NCBI RefSeq assembly: GCF_019649055.1
Contig: NW_026570312.1
Span: 372,001-436,000, forward strand
Reading direction: 5' to 3'
Origin: Paramacrobiotus metropolitanus
Taxonomy: Eukaryota > Tardigrada > Eutardigrada > Parachela > Macrobiotidae
DNA: 64,000 bases
Shown here: one piece after another, positions 20,211-31,964 of the stretch
How the letters are laid out: each line of letters starts with the position of its first letter
How positions within the stretch are numbered: the first letter of the stretch is position 1
Program-made: the position numbers and the translations under genes
Notes under the pieces: generated by a model
Databases searched by the model: none
Seen by the model: only the letters and a program-made list of their open reading frames with translations
What the model was told of the DNA's origin: nothing

Positions 20211-23200
20211 TGAAGCGTGGAGCGTTTTTTAACACCCAAGAAAGCACTAAGGGTTATTTTGAAAAACGCTCATTCCACTTCGAAGGCAAGACACGGCCGC
20301 ATTCGATTCGATTCGCAGTCGTACATAACATAATGGTTGCCATGTGGTAGGTAACCATGCGTTAGATAGAGGCTTACTGCTAATCTATTTTATCTGTTTC
20401 GGACTTCACCGGACGAAAGTGAGTTTGACTGAAAAATTTTATGGCATGAAGTAAAGTCGGCAATTTGATCGATCGAAGAGTAGCGAAGGTCTTTCATGCA
20501 CAGAATTAATGGAAATTGTGATATTCCTTTCGTCGGTCACAGCCACGGAATGCAGGTAATACTGTACTCAAATATTTCTGATAATTTTGCGGCAGGTTTT
20601 TTAGTTTACATTATGTGCTCCTACATTATGTAGGAGCACATTGGAATGTGCTCATACATTATGTAGGAGCACATTGCATCGGTTTCATCATTTCTTGGAG
20701 GAGAAAAACGGAACGGAACTGTAGTATCCAAACAAACGTAATCCAATATGCTCCTGCAATGTGCTCCTACATATGTAGGAGCACATTGCAATGTGCTCCT
20801 ACATATATGTGCTCCTACATATGTAGGAGGACATTGCAATATGCATCTACATAATGTAGGAGTACATTGCAGGAGCATATTGTATGTGGAGATTATAAGG
20901 GATAGGTGGTAATTATTGTGGTGTGAAAAATGGTTGGAGCATAATGTAGGAGCATATTGCAGGAGCTTATTGTAGGAGCATAATATTAGGTACAAGTATC
21001 GGGTAGTAAAGACAATAAAGATGATATGTTTGAAAGAAACTGATAATGAAGGGGTGAATGTTGTAACAGAGGGAAGGTTGTAGGGGATTTTACTGTAGTC
21101 TGACATAAGTGTGTTCGACTTATTGGTTGTTCATACTTCATAGTTTAATGAAGTGTAACAGGAAGCAGAGTGTGTTGTGTGTTATGAGTTGTGGTGGTGG
21201 ATGGTGATGGATTACTGTGAAAAATTCATGAAAGTTCGAGAAAGTTGATTGGTTAATAGAGCAGACCATGATGTTCTGATCTGATGGTTATGGATGCTTA
21301 GTAACAGGTGGTTTTTATGGGAAGGAGGTTGCGATGTACATTAAAAAGTTGTTCGAGAAAGTGTTAGGGTGATTCGGTTTGTTGACCGGATTTTTTTAGT
21401 TCGGTAGGTATAGAAGGAATTCCGGAATAAGCAGAAGTTGCGTGTGAGCTGTTATGGATTCGAAGAAGTTTGCAGTGAAGAAGATTTTTCTCCTGTTGAT
21501 TATTTTGTGGTGGTCGGTTTGGATTTTAGTACAGTGCTGATTCAGGCTGCCGTGTTTTGTTTGACTTTAGTACGTTTTTTTAGCTTCTGTATGGGTTAGT
21601 AAGTTTTCTTGCACAGAGATCTGCGTTAAATTTTTTTATGTATTATTATCCTTAAATCCTTAATAAAATAATGGAAGGTGATTCTAATCGGAAGAAATAT
21701 GCGTGAATACATGCGTGAATATAGAAAACGTAAAATGCAAATTGAGGGTAATTGGAGTAGGAAGATAATTGAAGCAAGTAATGCTGAATAAATAGGTTTA
21801 TGAAGCGCTAACTATTTTGATTTGTAATAATGTGTTTTATGCGAACTGAAAAATTCGTGATTTGGAAAATTTAGATACCAGTGTGGCTGAAATCATCATG
21901 AAAATCGGTTTTATGGATAGGGCTGCTTTATTAGATACGAATGATGTCATACCGCTTAAGTGCACACAGGGTTATGAACGTGCTTTTCCAGACCCAAATT
22001 AAATTATAATGATAATTTATTCTGGGTCTGAAACTGAGACCCTGGACTAGAAAAAAGAGCTTATCTTTGTTATGGTGGTTTACCAGGTGATCGGCTTTAT
22101 AATGTTTCACCTGAAAAATATTTTAAATTACGTCTTAAAGTGCAGACAATAGGCTTCAAAAAGATTGCCCCTACGTTTTTCGAGCTCTAAATCTCTATCA
22201 ACGGGATTAGTTAAAACGGAAAATCAATAATGTTCTCAAAAAGGACAATTTTTGTATAGGAAAAGATTAGGTAACAAAAGTGTGGCTAATTATTTTTACC
22301 CAAAAATTTTGTACTATACTATTTTCCTGTTTATGTACTATACTGTTCATGTACTATGCTCCTATTCATGTACTATATTATTTTCGATAACAAAAGATTC
22401 AATTTCAAAGCCATCAAATTAAACGTCCTATTTTTATAAAGCCATTGCCGGCATTGGTGTTATCACTGCCACTAAACAGACCGACCGTTTCATCCTGGAT
22501 AATGAGCTTTATTTGAAATTAATTCAACAATGAACATATAATTTTCATTCTCATCTGGAATTCTGTATGTATAGCAAAAACTTGACTACTTTCAGTCAAT
22601 ACTACAGAATTCTGTTAGAAATCATGCTGTTAGAAATCAAAATTATAAACCTCCTCGAGGCTGCAGTTAGATTTATGTAGTTGGGCTCAGTAGTGCACAC
22701 AGTTACAAATACGATACTCATAAATTATTTATATTATTGTTTTTTTTTATGAACCTGCCGCTGTACAATCGAGTGAAACGAGATTGGGGCCACGTAGTGT
22801 ATATTATACCAGACAAGTTAGCCAAATGGCCGCGTACTGCGCGATTGTATCAACCACGGTCACATCCATACTAGCCTAGTGGCTTCTAGTTCCCTCGCGA
22901 AAGCCGTACTAAATATTATAACGGACGGCTGATGATGGGCCTCCGTTTACTGTGGGTTGGCTACACGCCGCGCCACGACGCACAACAACCGAAGGTGATG
23001 GTCAAAATTGTAAAGCCAAAGACGCTACACAGTTCAAGGAACTACTGGAATCAGGAAGACGAAAGGGCATTCCGATCGAACGATCGAACGAAGTTCGAAC
23101 GAAAGAAAGAAAGCTGTCTCATCAAAATTTATTAGCAATTTAAGAAGTGCGGGACTGCCGGTGGCTGCGAAGCGACTGATTTCCGTACACCCATTCGCAA

Positions 23201-24759
23201 CTCCGAAGAAACTAGAATTTCGGAACTTAAGACCGCCCACGGGCTAACAATTACATCATCGGCTTTATCACCGACCAATAAAAAAAACATGATTATTTGA
23301 GTTATAGCACTACTGCTGTAATATCCTTTGACTTTCCGGTTCAGTGGCACAAACTCCGCCGTACAGGTACTAGCGGAACTTTTTGACGCCAAACACTAGT
23401 CATGCCAAGAACCTTAATTCAATAAGCGGAATCTGTAGCCAGCGTAGCTGTGTTGCAGATCCGTGAAAACCATGGAATGCCAGAACAGGAAAACACTCAC
23501 AAAACCCAGAAAGAACCAGCAGCAGGCCGGAGGGCCGAGTTATGAGCCATGCCTAAACTCGCATTGACAGTTGACACAGAGAAAAATATATTACTCGAAA
23601 CGGAAAATACATAAAATTACCTATGGCTTTGGTCTTTGCTTATTTTCTAACGTTCTCTTATGTATCCCTAGATGGTTGGGTGTTTTTGTTGACTTCTTGT
23701 CGGAAAAAGGGGTGAGGAGAAGCTACAAGGCACTCGGCATGTGGTTCTTTCTCCCATGGTTATCCGAAGCTTCGATGATTTTATCCGATTGGTAAGGGTT
23801 TTGTGAATGTCAGAAATACGAAGTACAGATGTATGTGCAAGTGGTTGGTTCATGGTTGACGTTGCAGGACTCTCGTTGTGTTCTCTTGGGAACGGCTTCG
23901 TGTGATTCTCAGTCCTTTTCGATTCGGATTTCTACAGCGGGTTGCAACGGCGCGTATTCTGATTGTAGTTATCGTTATTCTGTCACTCGCCTGCTTTATG
24001 CACGAATTTGCTTATGCCTACTGTAACTGGGTGAACAGACCTTCCGGCCCTTCGTATAACCCTACTGCCTATGCCTGGGTGCATTCGTGGCACCGTCTCC
24101 ATAATCTGGCGCTTGTATGTACTGAAATAAAACATTTATTATGATTCTACGAATGAATATTCATGTGCAAAATGTTAAATAAGTTATTATCCAAATGTTT
24201 TACTTAGGATATCACATTATTTATCACATCCGTTTCAATTGCAGTTGGTAGTGCGCATTTTCACATTTGTGCTGATCCTTATCCCCGGTGTGATTCTAAT
24301 TGCCTTCCTTGCACGTCAACGGCAATCCGAGTTCGTAGAACGCGTCGCGCGCAAAACGCAAGGAATACGAGAAACTTGTCAACACCGGCCAGCAAGTCTA
24401 TGTCGCAACACGGAATCAACATCATCCTGCTGATCAGCTCCATGCTCTATCTTATCACTCGTAGCCCGGTAATGTTCCACTTGTGTGCCTGGGCTTTACC
24501 AGAAAACCTTAGGAATAAATTTTCTTACACTGCCGACGGTAGCATAACCAACTTCATGGAGCCGATATTCAGGGTGATAGTGGCGACGGGCTATTCCTTG
24601 AATTTTTACGTTTACTTGTTAACTGATCGTCAGTATCGAGGTCGTTTTCTCCAACAAGTCGTTCGACCAGTGTGTCGTCTATTTCATCCTACAATGTTCG
24701 CTGAAGCAACATCGGAGCGGCGATCTGCCAGTCGATCAACCGGAACTACGCAGCTATGA
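19813..24759 (+). CDS. Rhodopsin-class GPCR (peptide-receptor type), four exons, frameshifted
   Basis: Plasma-membrane receptor. Exons: 19813-20189 (signal peptide, glycosylated N-terminus, TM1 with GNGLN, TM2 with VADLLAL), 23672-23791 (ECL1 and TM3), 23868-24114 (VVFSWERLRV in place of DRY, TM4 ARILIVVIVILSL, ECL2) and 24245-24759 (TM5-TM7, tail). Junctions 1-3 have GT..AG sites and phases 2, 2 and 0 that fit. TM7 ends SLNFYVYLLTDRQYRGRF, as in FMRFamide-receptor-like GPCRs. Exon 4 starts in one frame (TM5, IFTFVLILIPGVILIAF), but TM6-TM7 lie in another. The shift falls at about 24325-24350, within ICL3, so this copy is dead or the assembly has an indel there. The ligand cannot be told from sequence. 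Confidence 0.8.
20190..23671 (+). other. GPCR intron 1 (3.5 kb)
   Basis: Bounded by a GTACGT donor and a CCCTAG acceptor. Besides the palindromic repeat cluster at 20610-20985 I see no genes. Low-complexity AT-rich sequence dominates 21000-22750. Confidence 0.6.
20610..20985. repeat. Palindromic GTAGGAGCACAT repeat cluster
   Basis: The words TGTGCTCCTACAT and ATGTAGGAGCACA alternate head to head many times, separated by AT or ATT, with degenerate versions (GGAGCATATTGC) to 20985. Adjacent units can fold into hairpins of 12-13 bp. Frames through it encode only repeat peptide. Confidence 0.9.
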
Positions 24760-24898
24760 CAGTGCCCGTTTGTCCATTAGATAAAATTTTATCACGATGA
24801 TAATACGATGTCTATTTATATTACGATGTTATACTTGAGTCGTGGTATAATGCAGGCCTTAGTTTTCATTTCGAAGAAAGCACTCTGCAGTTAACGTG

Positions 24899-26770
24899 TG
24901 TAGCCGGCAGAAAGGTTGACTGGCTCACAGCTCACGGAACAAACCTTTTTGCCGGCAAAAAGGTTTGTTTACTTTTTTTACGGGCGAAATGGCTCACGAT
25001 CATGGATCACCGCAGTATGACCGCCATTGTGAAGACTCTATGCGAATGAGATAACGCATTTAAATAAATCGGGTTTTGTTCTGCTTACATATGTGTTAGT
25101 GCAACAACATGTACAGAAGCTACATACGGTAACATATGTACTTTAGCCAACTGCGTAGACCAAAAAGGGGTTTTCCATGGTGTTCTAATTTCTTGTTCTG
25201 TTATCAAAATACTGAAGGTGTCAGTCAACATTAGCACTTATGAACAAAGCGTTAGACTTACGCACAATGCCGCCAAGCAAGTTGTGAAATTTGGGACCCG
25301 TGAGCCATTCTGCCTGGCAAAATGGCTCACGGTTAAAGTGCACATATGTGCACTATAAAGTTTGCAATAGTTTCAAGTCTCACATGTTATTCTAATTGTT
25401 GCAAAGATCACGTAAAGGCAACTGTCGCATACCTTATTTTTACCGTACACATTCTTATACTCTAGAGCAATCCCGTTTGTCAAACATGCTCACAGGCGTG
25501 AGCCATTCTGCCCGGACGCAGGCTCACGTTCGTGAGCCTGCGTGCCGGGCAGGATGGCTCACGAACGTTTCACGTTTGCACTCGAAAACTTAAAAGTTTT
25601 TGCTCTGCTCTTTTTTCTAGCTATATGATAATGATTTTGCTGCATGATGAAGCGAAATAAGTTAGTAACGTTACCAACTTACCTTAGAAGTATATGGAAA
25701 TATACACAAGCGGCTCGCCTAAGTATTGTGCAATAGCACTGCCATGGCACAGCGCATCTGACAAGAGCGGCATAATTATGGACTTCAGAGTCACTATTTA
25801 GTCACTTGCGTGGCTATCCTACTTGTGTGAGCGTGAGCCTGTGTGCCGGGCAGGATGGCTCACGTGTAAGGGTTTCTCTACCCAAACCGAAGAATAATTT
25901 TAGCTAATGGCACTTGAATGCACTCTTTTTCACTATGTTACCTATACAACTACAAACTGAATAAGTATGTGTATAATTATGCAACGCACAATGGTTTAAA
26001 ACTTAAATGTGTCACGATAGTCTTACTAATCTTGCGGTGTTTCAAAGACTGCAATAGGCACGGTGAACTGATACGTTTCTGCAGGATGAAAGTGATTACA
26101 GAAATACTGAATCCAGTTTTGTTGTCTCAGCTTAATGTTCGTGTACAGATAACACAAACTCCGTATGCAATCGTGAGCCATTTTGCCGGGCAAGTTGGCT
26201 CACGGCAGTAAATTTCATTGTTACCAGGACGATATGCTTAGTATTTTACAAAGGCATCGAAGATTGCCGGCTGTAAGTAATACACCTACCCTAGTGATCA
26301 AATGGCAAATTTTACATCTAAGAATGATTTCTTCCGATATTAATATTGACGTTAATGACCGAACAATCGAAACATACTCGTACATATGCAGTTGTGGACC
26401 GGATTTTGTGTCTACGAATAGTAGTGGAGTTTGGACTGGGCTTACATGCCAGGGTAGCGTGCCTCCCTGTTTAGCCAGATCGCAGCTTGCGGTCTGGCTG
26501 ACTTTGCTTTGCATTACAGATGAGCTGTGCATAATAATTATGTAGAATCTTGATTCTGATTCTGTAGTGTACAGCAGTATGCAGTGCCCAGTTAACGAAT
26601 AGATTTCAATTACAATTACAAGATTACACGAATTTCAATGTTGGCCATCATGAAACGCTAGATCGATGATCGTGAGCCATTTTGCCCGTCAAAAAGGTTA
26701 ACAAACTTTTTTGCCGAAGAAATGGTTTGATCCATGAGCCGTGAGCCAGTCAACCTTTCTGCCGGCTACA
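24899..26770. mobile_element. Non-autonomous inverted-repeat element, 1,872 bp, 6-bp TSD
   Basis: Terminal inverted repeats of about 105 bp begin TGTAGCCGGCAGAAAGG and end with its complement at 26770. The direct repeat AACGTG flanks both ends (24893-24898 and 26771-26776). Inside, the motif GTGAGCCATTTTGCC and its complement recur as near-palindromes at about 25297, 25494, 25827 and 26164. There is no transposase frame. A TG..CA end with a 6-bp target duplication suggests mobilisation by an integrase-like transposase, which is inference. Confidence 0.85.
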
Positions 26771-27099
26771 AACGTGTACTAGTATAACATCAATCAGAAT
26801 ATGTCATAAATCAATTAACGGTAAAATTAATGATGTATCTGTAGTCTCTGTACTTTACAATAATACTGGAAACATGCACGGCGACGGAATAAACAAGACG
26901 CCGAAAAAAATTAGATAGTTTTTTTCTTTAGATATCTCACGCTTTTCTTATATGTATTTCATCGATTTTTCTTTTTATTTTTAGTCTTTTTCTCTAAATT
27001 TCTCTTTTTATTCGGCAACAGCCAGTGCACATATCGGTATGCTTCCGCAGGTTTACACTAATTAAAATGATTTACTTTTAAACATTGAAAGAACACCCA

Positions 27100-27225
27100 A
27101 AATCATTAGTGTCGGTACAGATCTTATGACGAGCACTCAATGTACTCGTACCCAAAATAGCTGCTGTGCTTCCTCTTACTACAGCAAGATTTAATCGCTG
27201 TCTTAAAAAGGCCGTAGATCGATCA
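27100..27225 (-). mobile_element. Retroelement C-terminal relic
   Basis: On the minus strand the frame FLRQRLNLAVVRGSTAAILG aligns with the last conserved block (FLRQRISIQIQRGNALCVMG) of the retroelement at 30651-31964. The same fragment with the same downstream sequence recurs at 35238-35400, so that piece was itself duplicated. Confidence 0.6.
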
Positions 27226-27437
27226 ACACCAATGGCACGGTTAGTACACGCTAAATTTTTTCGGGCATGTGTTTCTAGTTGTATCCACAGTATCCCACCG
27301 TATTCAACAGTATCCTCTGCGTATCCTTCATGTATCCCCCAAGTTTTCTACTTTGTTTTAGTGGACAAGTTTTTGTTTCACAAAATGCGGTAACATCACA
27401 GTTTCAAAACAATAATTCAAAGCAACAAAATTTCATT

Positions 27438-28396
27438 TTACGCTGCCGCTCCTTCCATCGTCCCGAGCACGGAAGCAGCGTTGCCTCGCTGAATTTCCAG
27501 CGAAAGACGTTGACGGAGGTACTCATGGGAGCGAGGCTCCCCCGTATGCTGTCGAAGTCGTTTGCCAATTTCTTTTACTAAACGGCTAGCTGATTTTCCC
27601 CATGGTCCAAGAGTTTCAAAGGCCAGCGGTGCGAAGATGTATCTGCCCAGCAGGTACAAATACAAACCCGCTTTTCTATCCTCCGCCTGAGCGGCGGCGG
27701 ATCCCGCAGTAACTGACGTTGATTTGCGATGAGATGCAGAGACGGTATCCACGCAGGTCACGTCCCAAGCCAAACACATACCGCGTTGCCACGCAAACGT
27801 GGTGCACCAGTTTTGCGGGAATGCCGGCTGATACCAACGATTTGCACAAAATACTTTTCAGACCGCCATGGCGTGGGTGTCTTTCAGCTGAGAATGCACA
27901 GGATAACCCGTGGTGGCCATACACATCAACGGGCTTGTGGCACTTAGAACAAGAATGTGCTTCACAGATAATCACCCCCAGTCTCAGGCCGACTGATATC
28001 TTCACGGTGTCGTCGTCCAAGAGGTTTCCGATGTGTGCCGAGGGCAAGGCATTTAGCCATATGCCAGCTTCCGGTGTTGACTGTGCGAGGAGACGGGCCC
28101 AGTTAATCTCATCATCGCGGAAGATGTCCAGCAGTATGGATAGTGATGTGTTACAAATCTGAAGATCCCATGCTAGTTGTACCTTTCTGAAATTTTGCTC
28201 CGGGAGTTCTGCCAGTCGCGCATTGGCTTTCCACAACTCAGAAGCGGCCGAGACATTTACAGTGGGGTGATCAGGAAGCAATAATGACATTAAGCCGGAT
28301 ACGGAGTGAATCGAAGCCGAGAAGGCTGGGAGCGCTAATTCTTCCGCCCGACGTATGCCAATACCGCCTCTGCTCACTGGAAGTGTCGCCTGCCGC
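27438..28396 (-). pseudogene. Retroelement C-terminal protein, frameshifted relic
   Basis: It is homologous to the 30651-31964 protein: RGGIGIRRAEELALP, IWLNALPSAHIGNLLDDD, a Cys/His cluster (CSKCHKPVDVYGHHGLSC) and, in a second frame, WDVTCVDTVSASH and LRQRLSLEIQRGNAASVLG. The frame changes near 27700-27780, so it is inactive. The 5' end stops in a GTATCC array. Confidence 0.8.
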
Positions 28397-28417
28397 CAAC
28401 ACGGGTTGTTTTAGTTA

Positions 28418-28920
28418 CTGCAGTATCCCACCGTATCTCAGCAGTATCCTCATGTGCATCCCTAATGTAAGTGTTATCCTCATACTCGACGGATACAGAA
28501 AGGATACGTTAAGATACGTTGGGATACTGCAGGTACTGATGACCCTTAAACCTGCATTAAACAGGATACATGAAGGATACGTAAAGGATACTGTGGAATA
28601 GGGTGAGATACTGGCTGCATCACTTAGTGTGTATTCTGCACGTATTGCAAATATTCTTAATGTGGTCATTCTTTTTAATTAGAGTATCCCTCAGTACCCC
28701 CACGGTATCCTTTGTGTATCCTCCATGTATCCCGTTATTATGTTTTCTTAGGGTTCTTAGGTTTTCTTAGGTTTTTTAACGGGGTTCATGAGGGATACAT
28801 AGAGGATACTGCAGGGATACGGAGGGATACGGCAACAATCGAACAGACGTAAAAAAATTGTAAGGATACATGAGGGATACGTAGAGGATACCGTGGAATA
28901 GGGCAGGATGCTGTGGGTAC
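28418..28920. repeat. GTATCC / GGATAC arrays
   Basis: A 45-50-bp unit with four GTATCC words about 12 bp apart recurs in both orientations. GTATCC units are at 28418-28480 and 28684-28735. GGATAC units are at 28490-28530, 28555-28610, 28790-28835 and 28862-28915. The consensus matches the clusters at 27283-27350 and 49770-50535. Confidence 0.8.
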
Positions 28921-29129
28921 AAGCAAAAAAACATGCCTTGAAAAATTTAACGTGTACGAAGTCGTCCATATCTAGTAGATCGAGGTTATCCTGTTCCGCA
29001 TCCCGAATTTTTCGGCCATCAAAATGGATCACTTTTTTTCTTGTTAGTTGCTCTTGACTGTTGGACTTGTAGTAAGCATTACACATGAAGTAAGTCGTAT
29101 GTGCATAATAGACGAATTATCCTCCCGGC

Positions 29130-29240
29130 TTGGCAACGGAATGTCTCAGCGTGGAAACGGACTCGCGACAAAGTGTCTGTGGCGTGATGTCCTGCCAGCG
29201 AAATGCCTGCGACTAAATGTCCTGCGACTATTTGTCCCCG
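29130..29240 (+). repeat. Decayed 15-bp minisatellite
   Basis: Five degenerate tandem units of a GCGACTAAATGTCCT-like word between about 29160 and 29240. The rest of 29087-29725 shows no gene. Confidence 0.5.
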
Positions 29241-29725
29241 TCCATTCGCATCCCCTATCTAGATGTCTAGGAACTACCGCAATTAAACTCCCCTCACACC
29301 CTACCCAAAAATAACGCCCCGTCCGATTTGATGCGCCACTTCTCAAATAAAAGCGCTTACCATGAGGCCGTTAAATTCGGAATTTGTGGACTGCGGTAAA
29401 TGGCCGTATGCTTGTGAATTCTGTGTCAGTGTGTGACTGGAATACATGATGGCTATAATGTACATCGCGGCCTTTCTGGCCTGTACAGCAAAGGGCGATG
29501 GAGTCGGCACTGTGAAATGAACGAAATCGTAGAAAAATCGTTCTCTGCAGCGAGTTTTCAGTGCGAATTGGATCCTCCAGAATGTGTGGACAGAACGGTA
29601 AGCGCCCGGACGGTGTTACCTTGGCTCCTGTGCGAGACGGCCAGTTTGTAGTATGAGACGCTATGTCATGCTCCTGTACGGTGCCGTCTTCTCATGTGGA
29701 CCGTTTAGCAAAGCACGCGGGTTAC

Positions 29726-29870
29726 GTACAGCGATTAAGTTTTTCAAAGGATTTCAACGGATTGCGCCGTGGTGCAGTGGTATTGTCTACGCGGATCTAA
29801 CGACGTAGCCTTAGATTTCCCCATCGGCGCCATTTTTTGCCGTTTCTCGGTTTCCAGTGGATAGCGCCGT
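29726..29870 (+). repeat. tRNA-derived SINE, second family, copy 1
   Basis: Starts GTACAGCGATTAAG and TTTCAAAGGATTTCAACG, then a perfect box A (TGGTGCAGTGG) and GGATCTAACGACGTAGCC. Box B has decayed. The partner is at 34430-34575 on the minus strand. Confidence 0.65.
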
Positions 29871-29939
29871 AGATTTAGCAGGTTAACGGAACAGGCTGTG
29901 CCAAGAGACAGCTGACGGTATGTTTTCAGAGTCACCAAT

Positions 29940-30650
29940 TTTTATTTGAATAACTTTTATTAAGTAACCCGTACAAGTACAAGGCTACGAACTTAGTCCT
30001 GAAATACCATGTACAACGAAAACACTTCCGCTATGGGGGTATGTTCTGTACGACCAATTTCCTCGTCTCCCCTGTTCTTTCACCGTCTTGCTGAACGCCA
30101 GTATGCACCATCACGGAGTTGGTGATTTAGACATAAATTTAAACATAAATTCCGTCTTTAACCCGACCGCGGGTTTACATGTAGTAACAAAAGCGCAGTT
30201 TCTGTGTTTTCAAATCTAAAAACAAAATTTAAAAAGAGCTAGATAATTCCTGGCACCAGATGTGTGTACTAGGTTCCACTTGGCATACATTCAGGACAGA
30301 TTTCAAAACAATTAATTCGGGTTGTTTTGGGCTCGAAATTAGGTTTTTGACGGACATGCTGTCCTAGCATAAATAGATAGCCGCTTTGTACACGACCCGG
30401 ATCTAAGCTGGATGTTAGCGCCGTTTTTTTTTCACGGCTACCTTTTTTCTCGTACATTTTGGTGGAGGTCCATAAAACACATTTTTGAAGGACGTAGAAA
30501 AAAACGTGACTGAAGTGAAGTATAAACAGGCCTTCAGGCTGTGTCAGCAACACTTCATAATACTGGATCTCCGCCCCCGAGTGACGAGTGCGTTAATTTA
30601 ACAAGCTTCAAATAGCGTTGTCGTTAAAATCCTTGATGCTTGTTGCTTGA
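29940..30650. other. Gene-free stretch
   Basis: I see no coding or repeat structure here. The last 50 bp lead into the open frame of the retroelement fragment. Confidence 0.4.
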
Positions 30651-31964
30651 AATGGTAACGCTGAGCTGAGTGAGCACTTCCTGGGATCACCTCTATTGCC
30701 GACAGGAGTAACTCCCGTGATCAGAAAAAAGGTTGAAGAAGTTAAGAACATGTGCGACCGACTTGCGCTTATTCCTAAACACCAAGCGCTGTTTTTGCTG
30801 AAAAATTGTCTTGGTGTGCCAAAAATTGTGCACCTGCTTCGAACCTCTGTGGCGTGGCAGTTCTCAAAAGAATTATACGCCTTAGACCAAACTTTCCGCG
30901 GCGCAGTAGAGAGCATCACCAACGTCAGAATGGACCATCCGACGTGGTTACAGGCATCCCTACCTGTTCGATTGGGTGGTTTAGGGATACGACGCACAGA
31001 GGAGCTAGCTCCCTCCGCCTACTTTGCATCGGCTTCCTCATTGCGTCCGCTTATCTCTAAACTATGCCCGATCCTACCACCGACGGATATAACCACCGCA
31101 ACACTGGCATGGAAGTTGGTCACCTGCTTGAACGATGTGCCGGCCGAACCCGTCCAGAGCATCCAAAAAGCCTGGGATACTCCCGTGACCTTACGTGCTT
31201 TTTCAGACCTTTCAGCTCTCCGTGTGTCTGCTACAGAAGTGGCACACTTGAAGGCTGTCTCGACCCCAGAATCAGGTCACTGGATCCACGCATTACCCGC
31301 TGCATGTTTGGGTAATTTACTCGAAAACATTGATTTCCAAACCAGCGTCGCTCTACGATTAGGAGCTCCAATCGTCACTCCCCACGAATGTAAGTGCGGC
31401 GAATGGGTGGACGAACTCGGGAGACATGGACTGCGATGCAAACAATCAGCCGGACGTCTACCTAGACACGATGGCATCAGCAGGGAGTTCGCCCGCGCGC
31501 TAACGACGAGCGGTTTCCCTGCCAGAATGGAACCGAAGGGACTGGCCATAACAAGCAATAAAAGACCGGATGTTATTACGCTTATTCCATGGGAACGTGG
31601 CAAACCACTCGCAATAGACGTGACATGTGTGGACACTCTGGCCACCTCCTATATTGACCGTACATCCGTCAATGTCGGTGCCGCAGCGGAACTGGCCGAA
31701 ACAAAAAAGCTCGCAAAACATGCGTGGCTTCAGCCAAGGTACAATTTTGTTGCCGCTGGCTTTGAAATATACGGACCATTGGGCGACGGAGCTAAGAAGC
31801 TGGTCGATAAAGTCGGATACCTTATAGCGGCCGCTACCGGGCAATCGCGCGCGAAAGAATTCTTACGGCAACGGATCTCCATACAAATTCAAAGAGGGAA
31901 CGCTCTGTGTGTGATGGGCACAATAAAGGAACAGGAGAAATTAGAAGAAATTTTCTTGTTGTAG
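30651..31964 (+). mobile_element. 5'-truncated non-LTR-type retroelement: C-terminal region with PD-(D/E)XK-like site
   Basis: An uninterrupted frame of about 437 codons. It starts inside the thumb/connection part of a reverse transcriptase-type protein (FLGSPLLPTGVTPVI; ASLPVRLGGLGIRR). It continues through HALPAACLGNLLEN and a Cys/His knuckle (CKCGEWVDELGRHGLRC). It then has KRPDVITLIPWERGKPLAIDVTCVDT, whose PD...D.T spacing resembles a restriction-like endonuclease site (inference; the full stretch lies at about 31560-31640). The frame ends in IQRGNALCVMGT and a stop. Catalytic RT motifs are absent, so this piece cannot copy itself, yet it is intact, unlike its relatives at 10033, 27100, 27438 and 35238. 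Confidence 0.75.

Larger units (their letters stand above)
27240..28975. mobile_element. Inverted-repeat element with GTATCC arrays enclosing a retroelement relic
   Basis: About 110 bp at 27240-27350 (GTACACGCTAAATTTTTTCG, then a GTATCC array) is mirrored at about 28865-28970 (GGATAC array, then AAATTTAACGTGTAC). Between them lie a retroelement relic (27438-28396, minus) and further GTATCC/GGATAC arrays (28418-28620 and 28684-28860). No transposase is seen. Confidence 0.6.

Noticed and set aside
20615-20854. 79-aa ORF with repeated YVGAHC-like peptides, and the 161-aa ORF on the other strand
   Set aside because: Both are translations of the palindromic repeat cluster.
20610-20985. CRISPR-like array of palindromic repeats
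   Set aside because: The repeats alternate in orientation, lack unique spacers of constant length and lie in a eukaryotic intron. There is no cas gene.
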